Shown here: piece after piece, positions 12,189 through 22,443 of the stretch
Numbering within the stretch: the first letter of the stretch is position 1
How the letters are laid out: each line of letters starts with the position of its first letter
Assembly (NCBI GenBank): GCA_958295865.1
Contig: CATQHF010000001.1
Span: forward strand, 496,001-560,000
Reading direction: 5' to 3'
From: an uncultured Dehalococcoidia bacterium
GTDB taxonomy: Bacteria > Chloroflexota > Dehalococcoidia > Lucifugimonadales > JADFKI01
Length of the DNA stretch: 64,000 bases
Position numbers and translations under genes: made by a program
The notes under the pieces: model-generated
Seen by the model: only the letters and a program-made list of their open reading frames with translations
Told to the model about the DNA's origin: nothing
Database searches by the model: none

Positions 12189-14138
12189 CTATACGCCTTG
12201 CAGCGACAGCGTGCGCTCCACTCGCCTCCACCCGTCGCCCACCTCCAGCCGATGTCCCTCGACGAAAAAGCCGCCATTCACGCCCATGTCCTCATAGCGC
12301 ACGGCAACCTTGTCCGACAGCCGCAGCTGGAGCATCAGCAGCATGTTGGCGTCCGAGCCGTTGGGCATCGCCACCGTCAGCGCGGTTCGGGGCAGCGCCT
12401 TGCGCGCCAGACGCCCGGCAACAGTCGCCTGCGCCATCTGCGCCTCGCGCGTCCACCGCGCATCGATGCTGCGTATGCGCTGCCCGTATGCGCTTCGGCT
12501 GTCGCTGTCCTCTGCCATCACCAGCAGCGGAGCGTCGAAAGTCAGCGCGTTCACCGTTCGCATCGCCAGCCGCGTCAGATAGCCCGCCGTACTGCCGAAG
12601 CGCACGCGTACCAGCGTGCCCTTGCCGTTATAGACGCTCATCGACGGATATGTAACCGACGCCTGCGCCGTGATGTCGTCGCCCGTCCCGTCCGCCCGCG
12701 TGTTCGCCGTGTAGTCGGTGTTAGCCAGTGGGAAGAGCTGCCCCCCAACTACATCGAAGTCCGTGCTTTCAGCGAGGAACTCCCGCGTTTCGCCCGCCTC
12801 GAAACGCGGCGTCTCCCCCAGCGTCCAAGCCGTGCGGTGTCCGTGATTTGTGGCATCGCGTATTCGCATGAACACCTTGTTCTCTATGTTGCCCACGCCG
12901 TCGCTCCACTCCAGCGCGGAGAAGTACGGCTCGGCGCCGTCGCCGTTCGCCCGCAGCGTTGCCCGCGCCGTCGTGTGCGACGCCGCCGAGCGGTGGCTGT
13001 GGTTCTCCAACTGCCAGCAGCCATGCCCGTCCAGATACACGAAGCCGTCCTCTTCGTCTTGCAGCCGCCAAATCTCATCCAGCGCCTGCACACCCCACAG
13101 CGGCGGACTCCATAGCTGCGGCACGAGCCGCTTGCCTGTGTCCAGCCTCCGAAACGCCGCATCCACGCCCGCATAGTCCAGGATGTCCCCTAGCACCTCA
13201 TCCGATGTCTGCGGGAACGACGATGTGGCGTACATGTACAGAGTTACGCTCTTCAGGCGGCGCATCTCATCATAGGCGCGGATGCGGCACTGCGCCGCCC
13301 CAGGCTGCGGGTCTATGCTCTCCATATCGCCATAGAACAGCGACGCCCAGCCGCCGAACTGCTCCCATACATGCGTCGCCGCGCCCGCGCAGTAAAGCCC
13401 GTGCCGCGTCGCGCCCGCGTTGAAGTCGGACTGCGCCACTGTCACCTGCCGACGGTTCACGAACACGCGGATTAAGCCGCCATGCAGCGACGCTTGAAGG
13501 AAGCGCCGCTCACCCGCGCCCCATCGCAGCGCCGACTCCGCCAGCAGGGTATCGTTTCCCCGCTCCACCTTACGCACCTGCACGGCGGCGGGCGTAACGC
13601 TGGCATACAGAAAATTGTCCGCATCGGCATAGCGCAGCGTAAGCCCGCCGTGCCGCGCCGCATCGTTGCCGCGCGTGAACTCGCAGCCGAACGACAAGTC
13701 GGCAAGCCCGAAGTCCATCGTTGCGATGCGCCGTCCGCCGCCGCTGCCGTCCGTCCGCGCGCCGTCCGATACGCCGATGCGAAAGCCCGGCTGCGTCGTA
13801 CTCCAGCGATACGCCGCGCCATACTCAGGCGCGCGGTTGGCAAGGCTTGTCCCCGCCGCGCCGCCGAACTCGTCGCACGGAAACGCCGCCCGCAGCCACA
13901 CCTTGCGCCCCGGCTTCAGCTTCCCGAACAGCGGCGAAGCGGCGTTCGGCGGGCTGTACTTGTGATTATCATTCGACAGCCGCAAGTCCAGCCGCGCCGC
14001 GCCGATACGCTCGCTCATCAACTCGCGCATGTGCCGCAGCGACAGCCCTAGCGTCGCGCTCGTAACATCATCATCTGCCCCCGCGAACTCCCCGTCGCCG
14101 CTCCAATCCACCATCAACTTCCACTTGGCATCACTCAT
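12189..14138 (-). CDS. Phage-tail-like structural protein, 649 aa
   Basis: Long ORF following a tail-tube-like gene; MSDAKWKLMVDWSGDGEFAGADDDVTSATLGLSLRHMRELMSERIGAARLDLRLSN; LamG-like middle (inference). Confidence 0.55.
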   Translation of the reverse strand: MSDAKWKLMVDWSGDGEFAGADDDVTSATLGLSLRHMRELMSERIGAARLDLRLSNDNHKYSPPNAASPLFGKLKPGRKVWLRAAFPCDEFGGAAGTSLANRAPEYGAAYRWSTTQPGFRIGVSDGARTDGSGGGRRIATMDFGLADLSFGCEFTRGNDAARHGGLTLRYADADNFLYASVTPAAVQVRKVERGNDTLLAESALRWGAGERRFLQASLHGGLIRVFVNRRQVTVAQSDFNAGATRHGLYCAGAATHVWEQFGGWASLFYGDMESIDPQPGAAQCRIRAYDEMRRLKSVTLYMYATSSFPQTSDEVLGDILDYAGVDAAFRRLDTGKRLVPQLWSPPLWGVQALDEIWRLQDEEDGFVYLDGHGCWQLENHSHRSAASHTTARATLRANGDGAEPYFSALEWSDGVGNIENKVFMRIRDATNHGHRTAWTLGETPRFEAGETREFLAESTDFDVVGGQLFPLANTDYTANTRADGTGDDITAQASVTYPSMSVYNGKGTLVRVRFGSTAGYLTRLAMRTVNALTFDAPLLVMAEDSDSRSAYGQRIRSIDARWTREAQMAQATVAGRLARKALPRTALTVAMPNGSDANMLLMLQLRLSDKVAVRYEDMGVNGGFFVEGHRLEVGDGWRRVERTLSLQGV

Positions 14139-14170
14139 AAGGCTGCATCCTTCCTATCCTGTGCATCCCG

Positions 14171-14602
14171 TTAGTCCTCGTTCTCCGTCCTGCCGGTTAC
14201 GCCCTCGACTTGCAGCGTCGCTTCCCACGACACCTGTTCCCCGCTCCGACTGCGAAGTTCATACGCCGTAACCCAGCACTTGCCCGCGTAGCGCACGCTG
14301 CCCGCCGCCAGTCCCACCGGAGCGTACTCGAACAGCGAGGGTGCGTCGTGGTATCGCAGCTCGCCCAGCACGGCGTCAACGCCATGCGCCGCCATATCCT
14401 CGAACAGCCCGCGCAGCGTGAACTTCACCGCCTCCGTGCCCGGCTTGAACCGCCCGCCCGCATCGCCCAGCGCCGTTACATTGTTCAGCGAACGCTCGCC
14501 CGGCAGCCCCCGCACCTCCGTGATATACGCCGACAGGTCGCGCATAACCCCGTCTCTGTCCGCAATGCGAAACCGAGCCGCCCGCCCATGGATAAACGCC
14601 AT
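14171..14602 (-). CDS. Phage tail-tube-like protein, 143 aa
   Basis: DLSAYITEVRGLPGERSLNNVTALGDAGGRFKPGTEAVKFTLRGLF resembles tail tube folds. Confidence 0.55.
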   Translation of the reverse strand: MAFIHGRAARFRIADRDGVMRDLSAYITEVRGLPGERSLNNVTALGDAGGRFKPGTEAVKFTLRGLFEDMAAHGVDAVLGELRYHDAPSLFEYAPVGLAAGSVRYAGKCWVTAYELRSRSGEQVSWEATLQVEGVTGRTENED

Positions 14603-14772
14603 GACAACCTCCTTGCTCCCGCGCCCGAGGCAAAAAATACCAACAAAAAAAGGGACAGCCCACTACAAGCGGGTCTGTCCCATGCCAAATCAGCATAGAT
14701 TAGATGTTCGGCTATGTCAAGAGGAAATTATCATTCCGGGAGATTGCGTTAGCCCTTCCCGCTCGCTCATTC

Positions 14773-14802
14773 GTCATTCCCGCGAAAGCGGGAATCCAGA
14801 GC
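14773..14802. repeat. Dispersed palindromic repeat GTCATTCCCGCGAAAGCGGGAATCCAG
   Basis: Related copies at 17803-17832, 19896-19925, 19971-19997 (inverted) and 58061-58090 (inverted). Confidence 0.9.
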
Positions 14803-14988
14803 GTTGAAAACATATCCAAGTACAAACAGGTCGCCGTTCAACTCTGCAATCGCAATCAGCCTATCTATGAGATAAGTTCTAATGTATCGTGTCCTAAACG
14901 GATGCACACGCACGCCTCAAGCACACGACACAGAAAGCATGAACGCTCAATATGCAAATCACCGACCAAAGGCAGAGGGAGTAACATA

Positions 14989-15642
14989 ATGAAATCAAAG
15001 ATCAAGACTGTCTTGGTGATTTCTGTCGTTGCGGCGCTCGGCGTCGTTGTGGCGCTTGGTGTTGCTTTAGCCGCACTGAACATATATTGGCAGAACACCG
15101 GCGACGACATGTCAGGTCATGAATTTCTGGCAACTTCCATAGGTTCGGAGTTTCTGAGACCGATTGACAAGTTCGCGGACACATCCGACATCGTAGTGCG
15201 GGGAGCGCCTGTATCTCGCGTTACCACCAAGAAGCAATTGCCACCCCGATATGATTGGGAATGGCCGGAGAACCATCCGCTCGATGTTCCGCGCTTTATG
15301 ATATTCGACACGGTTCAATTCAGGGTTGACGAGTATCTGAAGGGTAGCGGTCCCGGTGCGATTTCGGTTTTCGATAAAGGAACCGGAGAGACGGAATCCA
15401 TGGGACTACCTCAACTGATAAGCGGTCAGGAATATGTACTGTTTCTATACAGTACGGAGGAGGGGGATCCATTCTGGGGCGACGGATACTTCGTAAGTGG
15501 TCCGACACAGGGCAGGTGGATTGTTACGGAGACGCCAACGGAGGAAGAAGGTCAGATACGGGTAACTCGTGAATTCTTGACAGACTCTAACGGCGAGCCG
15601 CTCCAAATGCCGCTTGAAGACTTGAAGGAGGAAATGAAATAG
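14989..15642 (+). CDS. Membrane-anchored hypothetical protein, copy 1 of tandem paralogues
   Basis: N-terminal TM; shares IxxVVVRGxPxSRVTxKxQxPxR...DTVQFxVxEYLKGxGPxxISxFDKG with the next gene; SD gagggag before ATG 14989. Confidence 0.65.
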   Translation: MKSKIKTVLVISVVAALGVVVALGVALAALNIYWQNTGDDMSGHEFLATSIGSEFLRPIDKFADTSDIVVRGAPVSRVTTKKQLPPRYDWEWPENHPLDVPRFMIFDTVQFRVDEYLKGSGPGAISVFDKGTGETESMGLPQLISGQEYVLFLYSTEEGDPFWGDGYFVSGPTQGRWIVTETPTEEEGQIRVTREFLTDSNGEPLQMPLEDLKEEMK

Positions 15643-15694
15643 GTGTGCCTAATACGAAGACCATTAAGCGAGAGATACCGAAGAGAGGTACAGT

Positions 15695-16387
15695 ATGATA
15701 AAGATGGGCGTGGCGGCATTCGTAGCAGTTTTCGTCGTAACATCGGTGATTAGCGCAGTGTTCATTACTAACAGACAGAACACGAGCTACGCGGTTCGGG
15801 ACTATCCGGACGGAGAATCCTCAGCGTTAGTATCAGGATTCGAAATTGTGAAGCCAATTGACGAACTATCAGAGATAGCTGATGTTGTAGTGCGTGGTGT
15901 GCCTATCTCCCGAGTTACCAATAAACGACAAATTCCTGCCCGCGCTCACAGGCCAAACGCGCCTCTGCGCTTCAAGTATATCGATACCGTTCAATTTCAA
16001 GTTGCCGAATATCTGAAAGGGGAAGGCCCCGATACAATTTCAATCTTCGACAAGGGCGCCGGCGCGCCGGATATTGGACTGCCTCAGTTCATAGACGACC
16101 AGGAATATGTATTGTTTCTCGAAAGCACAGAAGGCAGTTCTTTCTGGGGAAGCGGACATATAGTCGCTGGGCCAGCGCAGGGCAGATGGATTGTCAGTGA
16201 AGCGACGCCCGCTGACGAACAAAACTCGCTCCCGCCGATCATTGGAGATCTTTGGGGGGACGATACATCCATTGTACAACTTCGCGTAGAGCGTGAGTTC
16301 GTGCATGAGTCCAACGGTCAGCCCCTCCAAATGCTTCTTGAAGACCTGAAGGATGAAATAGGACCAGTGGCATCGGTCAATGATTAG
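15695..16387 (+). CDS. Membrane-anchored hypothetical protein, copy 2 of tandem paralogues
   Basis: Clear homology to 14989..15642 product. Confidence 0.65.
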   Translation: MIKMGVAAFVAVFVVTSVISAVFITNRQNTSYAVRDYPDGESSALVSGFEIVKPIDELSEIADVVVRGVPISRVTNKRQIPARAHRPNAPLRFKYIDTVQFQVAEYLKGEGPDTISIFDKGAGAPDIGLPQFIDDQEYVLFLESTEGSSFWGSGHIVAGPAQGRWIVSEATPADEQNSLPPIIGDLWGDDTSIVQLRVEREFVHESNGQPLQMLLEDLKDEIGPVASVND

Positions 16388-16544
16388 AGGGCTTGGCGTT
16401 GCAATATCTGAAAGTCCGGGGACGGCTCGCGCGCCGTCCCCGATTGCTGTGTGCGATATTCGGCAGTCCGTTTCTCGCACACAATTATGATGGTAACTCT
16501 ATCACCTTCCATATCTCATCCTGTCCATCGATGTTAGCCCCCGC

Positions 16545-17726
16545 CTACGCCCCCTTCACATTCACAACCTGTCGGAAGGTGTGAAGCACCTCCACCAAAT
16601 CCTGCGACTGCTCCATCACCAGGTCAATATCCTTGTACGCCCCCGGCAGTTCGTCCAGGAACGCCTCCGAGCGATTAACCTCGATGCCCGTCATCAGGCG
16701 GTCGAAATCCTCCATCGTGAACGATTCCCGTGCCTTGCGGCGGCTCATACTGCGCCCCGCCCCGTGCGGCGCGGTGTTGAACGACAGCGCATTCCCCTTC
16801 CCGCGCACGACATAGCTGCGCGTGCCCATGGAACCCGGTATCAGCCCCAACTGCCCCTCCCGCGCCTCGATCGCCCCCTTGCGGGACACCAGTATCTCCT
16901 CGCCGAAGTGCTTCTCGCGCTGCGTGAAGTTGTGGTGACACTGGATACGCTCCACCACCTCGAAGTCGCCGCACCGATACTTCATCAGCTTGATGATGCG
17001 CTCCATCATCTCCTCGCGGTTCAGCAGCGCGAACTCCTGCGCCCACTCCAAATCCGCCATGTAGTCGTCGAACTCCGGCGTATCCTGCTCCAGATATGCG
17101 AGGTCGTCATTCGGCAGTTCCACGCCGTCCCGCTCCATCAGCCCCTTGGCGATCTTGATGTGGTGGCTGGCGATGCGGTTGCCCACCCCGCGCGAGCCGG
17201 AGTGCAGGAACGCCCACACGCCATCTTCCTCATCCAGCACAACCTCGATGAAGTGATTGCCCGATCCCAGCGAGCCTAGCTGCTTGCGCCAGTTGCGGCT
17301 CGTCTTGTTGTAGAACTCCAGCCGCCCCAGCTCGGCCGCGCGCGCATCCAGCCGCTCGACGCGCGGCTTCGCCGTCTTCTTCACGCTCGCGTTATACCGC
17401 CCCGCGCTCAGCGGTATCTGGTGCTCGACAGCCTTGCGTATGTCCGAAAGGTCATCAGGCAAGTCGGCTTGCCTCAGCCCCGTTTTCGCCGCAATCATCC
17501 CGCACCCTATATCCACCCCCACCGCCGCGGGGATAATCGCCCCCATCGTAGGAATGCACGACCCTACCGTAGCGCCCAGCCCGAAGTGGCAGTCCGGCAT
17601 CACCGCCACATGCTTGAAGATGAACGGCATCTTCGACAGGCTCGCTATCTGCTCCAGCGCCGAATCCTCGATCTGCGCCTCCGGCGCCCAAGAAAGCGCA
17701 TTATCCCCAATCGCATAAGCTCCCAT
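16545..17726 (-). CDS. rtcB: RNA ligase RtcB
   Basis: PDCHFGLGATVGSCIPT, VGVDIGCGMIAAKTGL, GSLGSGNHFIEV, HSGSRGVGNRIASHHI, HGAGRSMSRRKA. Confidence 0.95.
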   Translation of the reverse strand: MGAYAIGDNALSWAPEAQIEDSALEQIASLSKMPFIFKHVAVMPDCHFGLGATVGSCIPTMGAIIPAAVGVDIGCGMIAAKTGLRQADLPDDLSDIRKAVEHQIPLSAGRYNASVKKTAKPRVERLDARAAELGRLEFYNKTSRNWRKQLGSLGSGNHFIEVVLDEEDGVWAFLHSGSRGVGNRIASHHIKIAKGLMERDGVELPNDDLAYLEQDTPEFDDYMADLEWAQEFALLNREEMMERIIKLMKYRCGDFEVVERIQCHHNFTQREKHFGEEILVSRKGAIEAREGQLGLIPGSMGTRSYVVRGKGNALSFNTAPHGAGRSMSRRKARESFTMEDFDRLMTGIEVNRSEAFLDELPGAYKDIDLVMEQSQDLVEVLHTFRQVVNVKGA

Positions 17727-17911
17727 AAAAGCCCTCCCAACTATTCGCAGTAACAAACCATCATAGCACAAATCCCACTCCCCCCTTTCCGCCCATCCAT
17801 CCGTCATTCTTGCGAAAGCAGGAATCCAGTGCGATATACCGCAAAACCACCCAGCGCCCGCGAAGTTTCACGCAAATCAAAGGCTCAAAAACTTGCATTA
17901 GTACGGTTGGC

Positions 17912-18008
17912 AAAATATACTGACGGCACCAAACGCACCAAACGCACCAAACGCACCAAACGCACCAAACGCACCAAACGCACCAAACGCACCCTGCCAG
18001 TATATTTT
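17912..18008. repeat. Seven 9-bp tandem repeats (CACCAAACG) flanked by an 11-bp inverted repeat
   Basis: AAAATATACTG (17912-17922) ... 7x CACCAAACG (17927-17989) ... CAGTATATTTT (17998-18008). Confidence 0.95.
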
Positions 18009-18037
18009 GAGTAGGTTCACATAGTGAAAGGACGTCG

Positions 18038-18262
18038 ATGACACATGATAACCGCCTAAAAGAAGCTGGACTAATAGACGATATATCCGTTCCCGACAAC
18101 CTTGAGGATATTATTCGTGCATCAGTCTATCCTTCACTGAGGGAAATGCCCAAGGAGGAGAGACGAGCGCAGAGAGTATCCTTCATCATGGGGATGCTTC
18201 CTAAGGGCGTCGACATGACACACAAGCAGGTTGAAGAATTTATCGACAGTCACTACGGATAA
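18038..18262 (+). CDS. Small protein upstream of Fic, candidate antitoxin or partner
   Basis: 74-aa ORF 6 bp upstream of Fic ORF, same strand. Confidence 0.55.
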   Translation: MTHDNRLKEAGLIDDISVPDNLEDIIRASVYPSLREMPKEERRAQRVSFIMGMLPKGVDMTHKQVEEFIDSHYG

Positions 18263-18268
18263 AGTTCC

Positions 18269-18880
18269 ATGGATCTACTGGAATTGATAGGGAGTGAGGA
18301 ACACCCCATCTATCAGAGGATGGCGGCATCTAATATAGATAGGCACTACTCCCTGTTATTTTCGATGGTCGAAGTTGCCGTTGCGCTCGGAAAACCACTT
18401 CTATCGGAATCTCTCATTAAAGATCTCAATTACCACGCGATAGTCGGTCTCCATCACGAGGCAGGTCAATATCGCTCCCATGAAGTCCGGGTAGGCGATT
18501 ACAATCCGCCTTCCCGATTTCGCGTCGAGCCTTTGATGGATGATTTAGTGAACGAACTCAATTGGAGATGGCAGTCCGATGACCCATTTGAGCTGGCTGC
18601 CTATGCGTTGTGGAAAATCAACAACATCCATCCCTTCGTGAACGGGAATGGGCGCACATCCAGGGCAGTCTGCTACTTCATTTTGTGTGTCAAGTTAGGT
18701 GGGTTGCTACCCGGCTCTACTATCCTTCCCGAAAGACTCAGGCAAGAACCTACGCGATCCAGGCTCTATATTCCGAGTTTGCAAGCGGCTGACCGTGGCG
18801 AACTCGGCTCGCTCACCACTCTAATTCGCAATCTAGTTGCTATACAGGTGGGAGAATATATTAGCCCAGGCAGAGACTAG
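18269..18880 (+). CDS. Fic family protein
   Basis: HPFVNGNGRTSR Fic motif. Confidence 0.9.
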   Translation: MDLLELIGSEEHPIYQRMAASNIDRHYSLLFSMVEVAVALGKPLLSESLIKDLNYHAIVGLHHEAGQYRSHEVRVGDYNPPSRFRVEPLMDDLVNELNWRWQSDDPFELAAYALWKINNIHPFVNGNGRTSRAVCYFILCVKLGGLLPGSTILPERLRQEPTRSRLYIPSLQAADRGELGSLTTLIRNLVAIQVGEYISPGRD

Positions 18881-18926
18881 CGCTCCGCCCGATAAACAAC
18901 CCCGCCACCTGTGATACACTACCCCC

Positions 18927-19853
18927 ATGACACTCCCACCCATCCCCCACAGCGCCACCGTCCGCCTGCTTGAGCCGCCCCGCGACGCCTGCGATGTCAT
19001 CATCGACACCGACGCATGGAACGAAATCGACGACCAGTTCGCCATCATCCACGCCCTTATGTCGTCCGACAAACTCCATATCGAGACCATCCAGGCGGCG
19101 GGTTTTCACGCCGCCGTCCGCGACACGAAAGACTTCGAGCACGGCATGGAGCTGAGCTACGACGAAATCCTGCGCGTCCTGGAACTCTCCCCCGTTCCCT
19201 ACGACGGCCCCGTGCTGCGCGGCTCACGCCGGACAATGACCGCCTCCGACGGCAGCCCCGTGCCTAGCGACGCCGCCGACAACATCGTCAGCCGCGCCAT
19301 GCGCCCGCGCGCCCAGCCGCTCTATATCCTCGCGCTCGGCGCGCTCACCAATGTCGCGTCTGCCATCCTTATGGAGCCGCGCATCCGCGAGCGCGTCACA
19401 GTCGTCGCGCTCGGCGGCTGGCCTTACCACGCCGCCGACTTCCACGACTTCAACTTCATCCAGGACATCAAGGCGGCGCAGACGGTCTTCGACAGCGGAG
19501 TCGCGCTCGTGCATGTAACCGGCTTCGGCGTCTCCGAACTGCTCCGCACCACCCGCTGGGAACTGGCGCAGCATGTAAAGGGGCGCGGCAAAATCGGCGA
19601 CTACCTGTTCAATCTATACGAGGACTTCGTGGACGACTACCCGGGCCGCAGCAAGCCCATCTGGGACCTAGCGCCCGGCGCTTGGCTGCTCAACCCCGAC
19701 TGGCTCAAGACGCACATCCGCCCAAGCCCCATCCTCGACGACCGCCTCGGATACGGCAACGACGCGAGCCGACACCCCATCCGCATAGTCGATTGGCTGG
19801 ACCGCGACGCCATCCTCGGCGACTTCTTCACCAAGCTGGCAGACACGAGATAA
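18927..19853 (+). CDS. Nucleoside hydrolase (IUNH family)
   Basis: CDVIIDTDAWNEIDDQFAIIHAL; LYILALGALTNVASAI. Confidence 0.88.
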   Translation: MTLPPIPHSATVRLLEPPRDACDVIIDTDAWNEIDDQFAIIHALMSSDKLHIETIQAAGFHAAVRDTKDFEHGMELSYDEILRVLELSPVPYDGPVLRGSRRTMTASDGSPVPSDAADNIVSRAMRPRAQPLYILALGALTNVASAILMEPRIRERVTVVALGGWPYHAADFHDFNFIQDIKAAQTVFDSGVALVHVTGFGVSELLRTTRWELAQHVKGRGKIGDYLFNLYEDFVDDYPGRSKPIWDLAPGAWLLNPDWLKTHIRPSPILDDRLGYGNDASRHPIRIVDWLDRDAILGDFFTKLADTR

Positions 19854-20035
19854 AACGCTTCCCCGTTTCATCTCGTCATTCCTGCTGCCTCACCCGTCAT
19901 TCCTGCGAAAGCAGGAATCCAGTGCTTTTGGATTGCCTGAAATATGCGAAAGTGACTACATTCTCATATTCTGGATTCCCGTTTTCACGGGAATGACAGG
20001 TGAGCGGGCGGGAACGACGCAAATGCCCACACGAC

Positions 20036-20707
20036 TTAGTCCCCCGCCCTAGCCCCCACCTCGCCCGTGCGCTCACCGGTTACCATGTAGATGACATTCT
20101 CGGCGATGTTCGTCGTGCGGTCGGCGATGCGCTCGATGTTGTGCGCCGTCCACAGCAGGAAGGTCGCGCGGCGTATGGAAGTGGGATCGCCGAGCATGAA
20201 GGTCAGCAGCTCACGATACACTTGCTCATACAGCGCGTCTATCTCGTCATCGTCCTTTCGCACCACCATGGACGACACCACGTCGCGGTTGACGAAAGCG
20301 TCCAGGCTGCGCCGCAGCATATCGGACGCCTTATCCGCCATGCGCGGAATGTCTATCAGCGGCTTCAGCGGCGGCTCGTCGCCCATCATCAGGCATATCT
20401 TGGCGATGCCCTCCGCATAGTCCCCCATGCGCTCAAGCTCTATCCCCAGGTGTATCACCGTAACCAGAACGCGAAGATCGACCGCCATAGGCTGCTGCGT
20501 GGCAATCAAGTCGATGCAGCGCTCTTCTATCTCTTCCTGCTTGCGGTCGATGATGTCATCCTCGCGAATCACCTCCTCCGCCAGCCTGTGGTCGCGGTTC
20601 TTCAGCGCGTCCAGCGAGCGCCCGACCGCCTTCTCAACCATGCTGCCCAGCAGCAGCAGGTCGTCCTGAAGCATTTGGAGGTCGTGGTCAAACTCTGCTC
20701 TCGGCAT
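20036..20707 (-). CDS. phoU: Phosphate transport regulator PhoU
   Basis: DLLLLGSMVEKAVGRSLDAL...RVLVTVIHLGIELERMGDYAEGIAKI; last gene of pst operon. Confidence 0.93.
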   Translation of the reverse strand: MPRAEFDHDLQMLQDDLLLLGSMVEKAVGRSLDALKNRDHRLAEEVIREDDIIDRKQEEIEERCIDLIATQQPMAVDLRVLVTVIHLGIELERMGDYAEGIAKICLMMGDEPPLKPLIDIPRMADKASDMLRRSLDAFVNRDVVSSMVVRKDDDEIDALYEQVYRELLTFMLGDPTSIRRATFLLWTAHNIERIADRTTNIAENVIYMVTGERTGEVGARAGD

Positions 20708-20780
20708 CTAATCGCTCCTCGCGGGAATCTTTTCCGTTCGTCCTAATTAAACCGCGCCTTTATTTACGCCTCAGTTCGCT

Positions 20781-21563
20781 CTAACTAAACCGCCCCGTTA
20801 TGTACGCTTCGGTTCGCTCGTCGGTCGGGTTCGTGAATATCTGCTGCGTCGGCGCATGCTCCACTAGATAGCCCGCACGCGCATCATCCACCATCAGGAA
20901 CGCCGTCTCGTCCGATACCCGCGCCGCCTGCTGCATGTTGTGCGTCACGATGACGATGGTGTAGTCCTCTTTCAGCTCGCGGATAAGCCCTTCGACCGCC
21001 AGCGTCGCAATCGGATCCAGCGCGGACGCCGGCTCGTCCATCAGCACCACCTCCGGCTCCACCGCGATGGCGCGCGCGATGCACAGCCGCTGCTGCTGCC
21101 CGCCCGACAGCTCCAGCGCGCTCGTGTTCAGCCTGTCCTTCACCTCGTCCCACAGCGCCGCCTGCCGCAGCGACTTCTCCACCGCCTCGCCATAGTCCCC
21201 GTCGTAGCCGTTGATCTTCAGCCCAAACGCCACATTGTCGAAGATGGTCTTAGGGAACGGGTTCGGACGCTGAAACACCATCCCGATGCGCGAGCGTATC
21301 TCAGTCGGATCCACATCCGGCGCGTACAGGTCATACCCCTCGAAGATGACCCGCCCCCCGATGTTCGCGCCCGGCACGAGATCGTTCATGCGATTGAAGC
21401 AGCGCAGCAGCGTGCTCTTACCGCAGCCGGAAGGCCCTATCAGCGCAGTAACCTCATGGCGCTTGATGTCCATGTCGATGTCCCGCAGCGCGCGAAAGTT
21501 GCCGTAATCCACGCTCAGCCCCCGCGAACTCAGAACGATGTCGCCGCTTCCGCCGTTAGTCAT
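20781..21563 (-). CDS. pstB: Phosphate ABC transporter ATP-binding protein
   Basis: [53 protein letters not shown]. Confidence 0.96.
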   Translation of the reverse strand: MTNGGSGDIVLSSRGLSVDYGNFRALRDIDMDIKRHEVTALIGPSGCGKSTLLRCFNRMNDLVPGANIGGRVIFEGYDLYAPDVDPTEIRSRIGMVFQRPNPFPKTIFDNVAFGLKINGYDGDYGEAVEKSLRQAALWDEVKDRLNTSALELSGGQQQRLCIARAIAVEPEVVLMDEPASALDPIATLAVEGLIRELKEDYTIVIVTHNMQQAARVSDETAFLMVDDARAGYLVEHAPTQQIFTNPTDERTEAYITGRFS

Positions 21564-22443
21564 CTGGCCTCACCTGCTGGTGGCGGTCCCTCAAGATTAT
21601 AGCCACCGCGTTCATCGTCAGCAGCACCACGAGCAGCACCACTATGCCCGCCGCCGCGATGCCCCGAAAGTCGTCCTGCGGCCTGGAAGTCCAGTTGAAT
21701 ATCTGTATCGGCAGCACCGTGAACTGCTCCAGCGGGTGTACCGGCACGAAAGTCAGATACACCAGCGCGCTGATGGCAATCACCGGCGCCGCCTCGCCCA
21801 GCGCGCGCGACATCGCCAATATAGTCCCCGTCAGAATGCCCGGCAACGCCTGCGGCAGCACGATGCCCTTCACCACCTGCCAGCGCTCGCCCCCCAGCGC
21901 GTACCCCGCCTGCCTGTATGTGTCCGGCACCGCGCGTATCGCCTCGCGCGACGCCAGTATCACTATCGGCATCACCAGCAACGCCATCGTCATCGCCCCC
22001 GCGAGCAGGGCGCGCTCACCTTGGAACACACGCTGCACGAACAGCGACAGCCCAAGCAAGCCATATACGATAGAAGGCACGCCCGCGAGGTTCGACAGGT
22101 TTATCTCGATGAAGCTCGTCAGGCGGCTCTTGACCGCGTACTCTTCAAGATACACCGCCGCGCCCACGCCGATGGGTATGGCGAACATCCCCGTCAGCCC
22201 CATCAGCCAAACGCTGCCCCACAGCGCCGACTTTATCCCCGCTTCCTCCGGATGGCGCGACGGATACGAATTGAGGAAGTCCCAGCTCAGCCAGGGCGCG
22301 CCCTCCAGAACCACCTGCGCCAGCAGCACCACAAGCCCCACGATGCCGACCATCGTCGCCAGCAGGAACAGCACATAGACGACGCTGCCGATACGCTTGC
22401 GAAGCGCCAGGCGCGGGTTGAACGATACCGCGTTCTGCATCAA
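21556..22443 (-). CDS. pstA: Phosphate ABC transporter permease
   Basis: [61 protein letters not shown]. Confidence 0.94.
   Translation of the reverse strand: MMQNAVSFNPRLALRKRIGSVVYVLFLLATMVGIVGLVVLLAQVVLEGAPWLSWDFLNSYPSRHPEEAGIKSALWGSVWLMGLTGMFAIPIGVGAAVYLEEYAVKSRLTSFIEINLSNLAGVPSIVYGLLGLSLFVQRVFQGERALLAGAMTMALLVMPIVILASREAIRAVPDTYRQAGYALGGERWQVVKGIVLPQALPGILTGTILAMSRALGEAAPVIAISALVYLTFVPVHPLEQFTVLPIQIFNWTSRPQDDFRGIAAAGIVVLLVVLLTMNAVAIILRDRHQQVRPDD

Noticed and set aside
17761-18099. ORF encoding (CVW)n or (TKR)n peptides
   Set aside because: Arises from the 9-bp tandem repeat; no other coding support.
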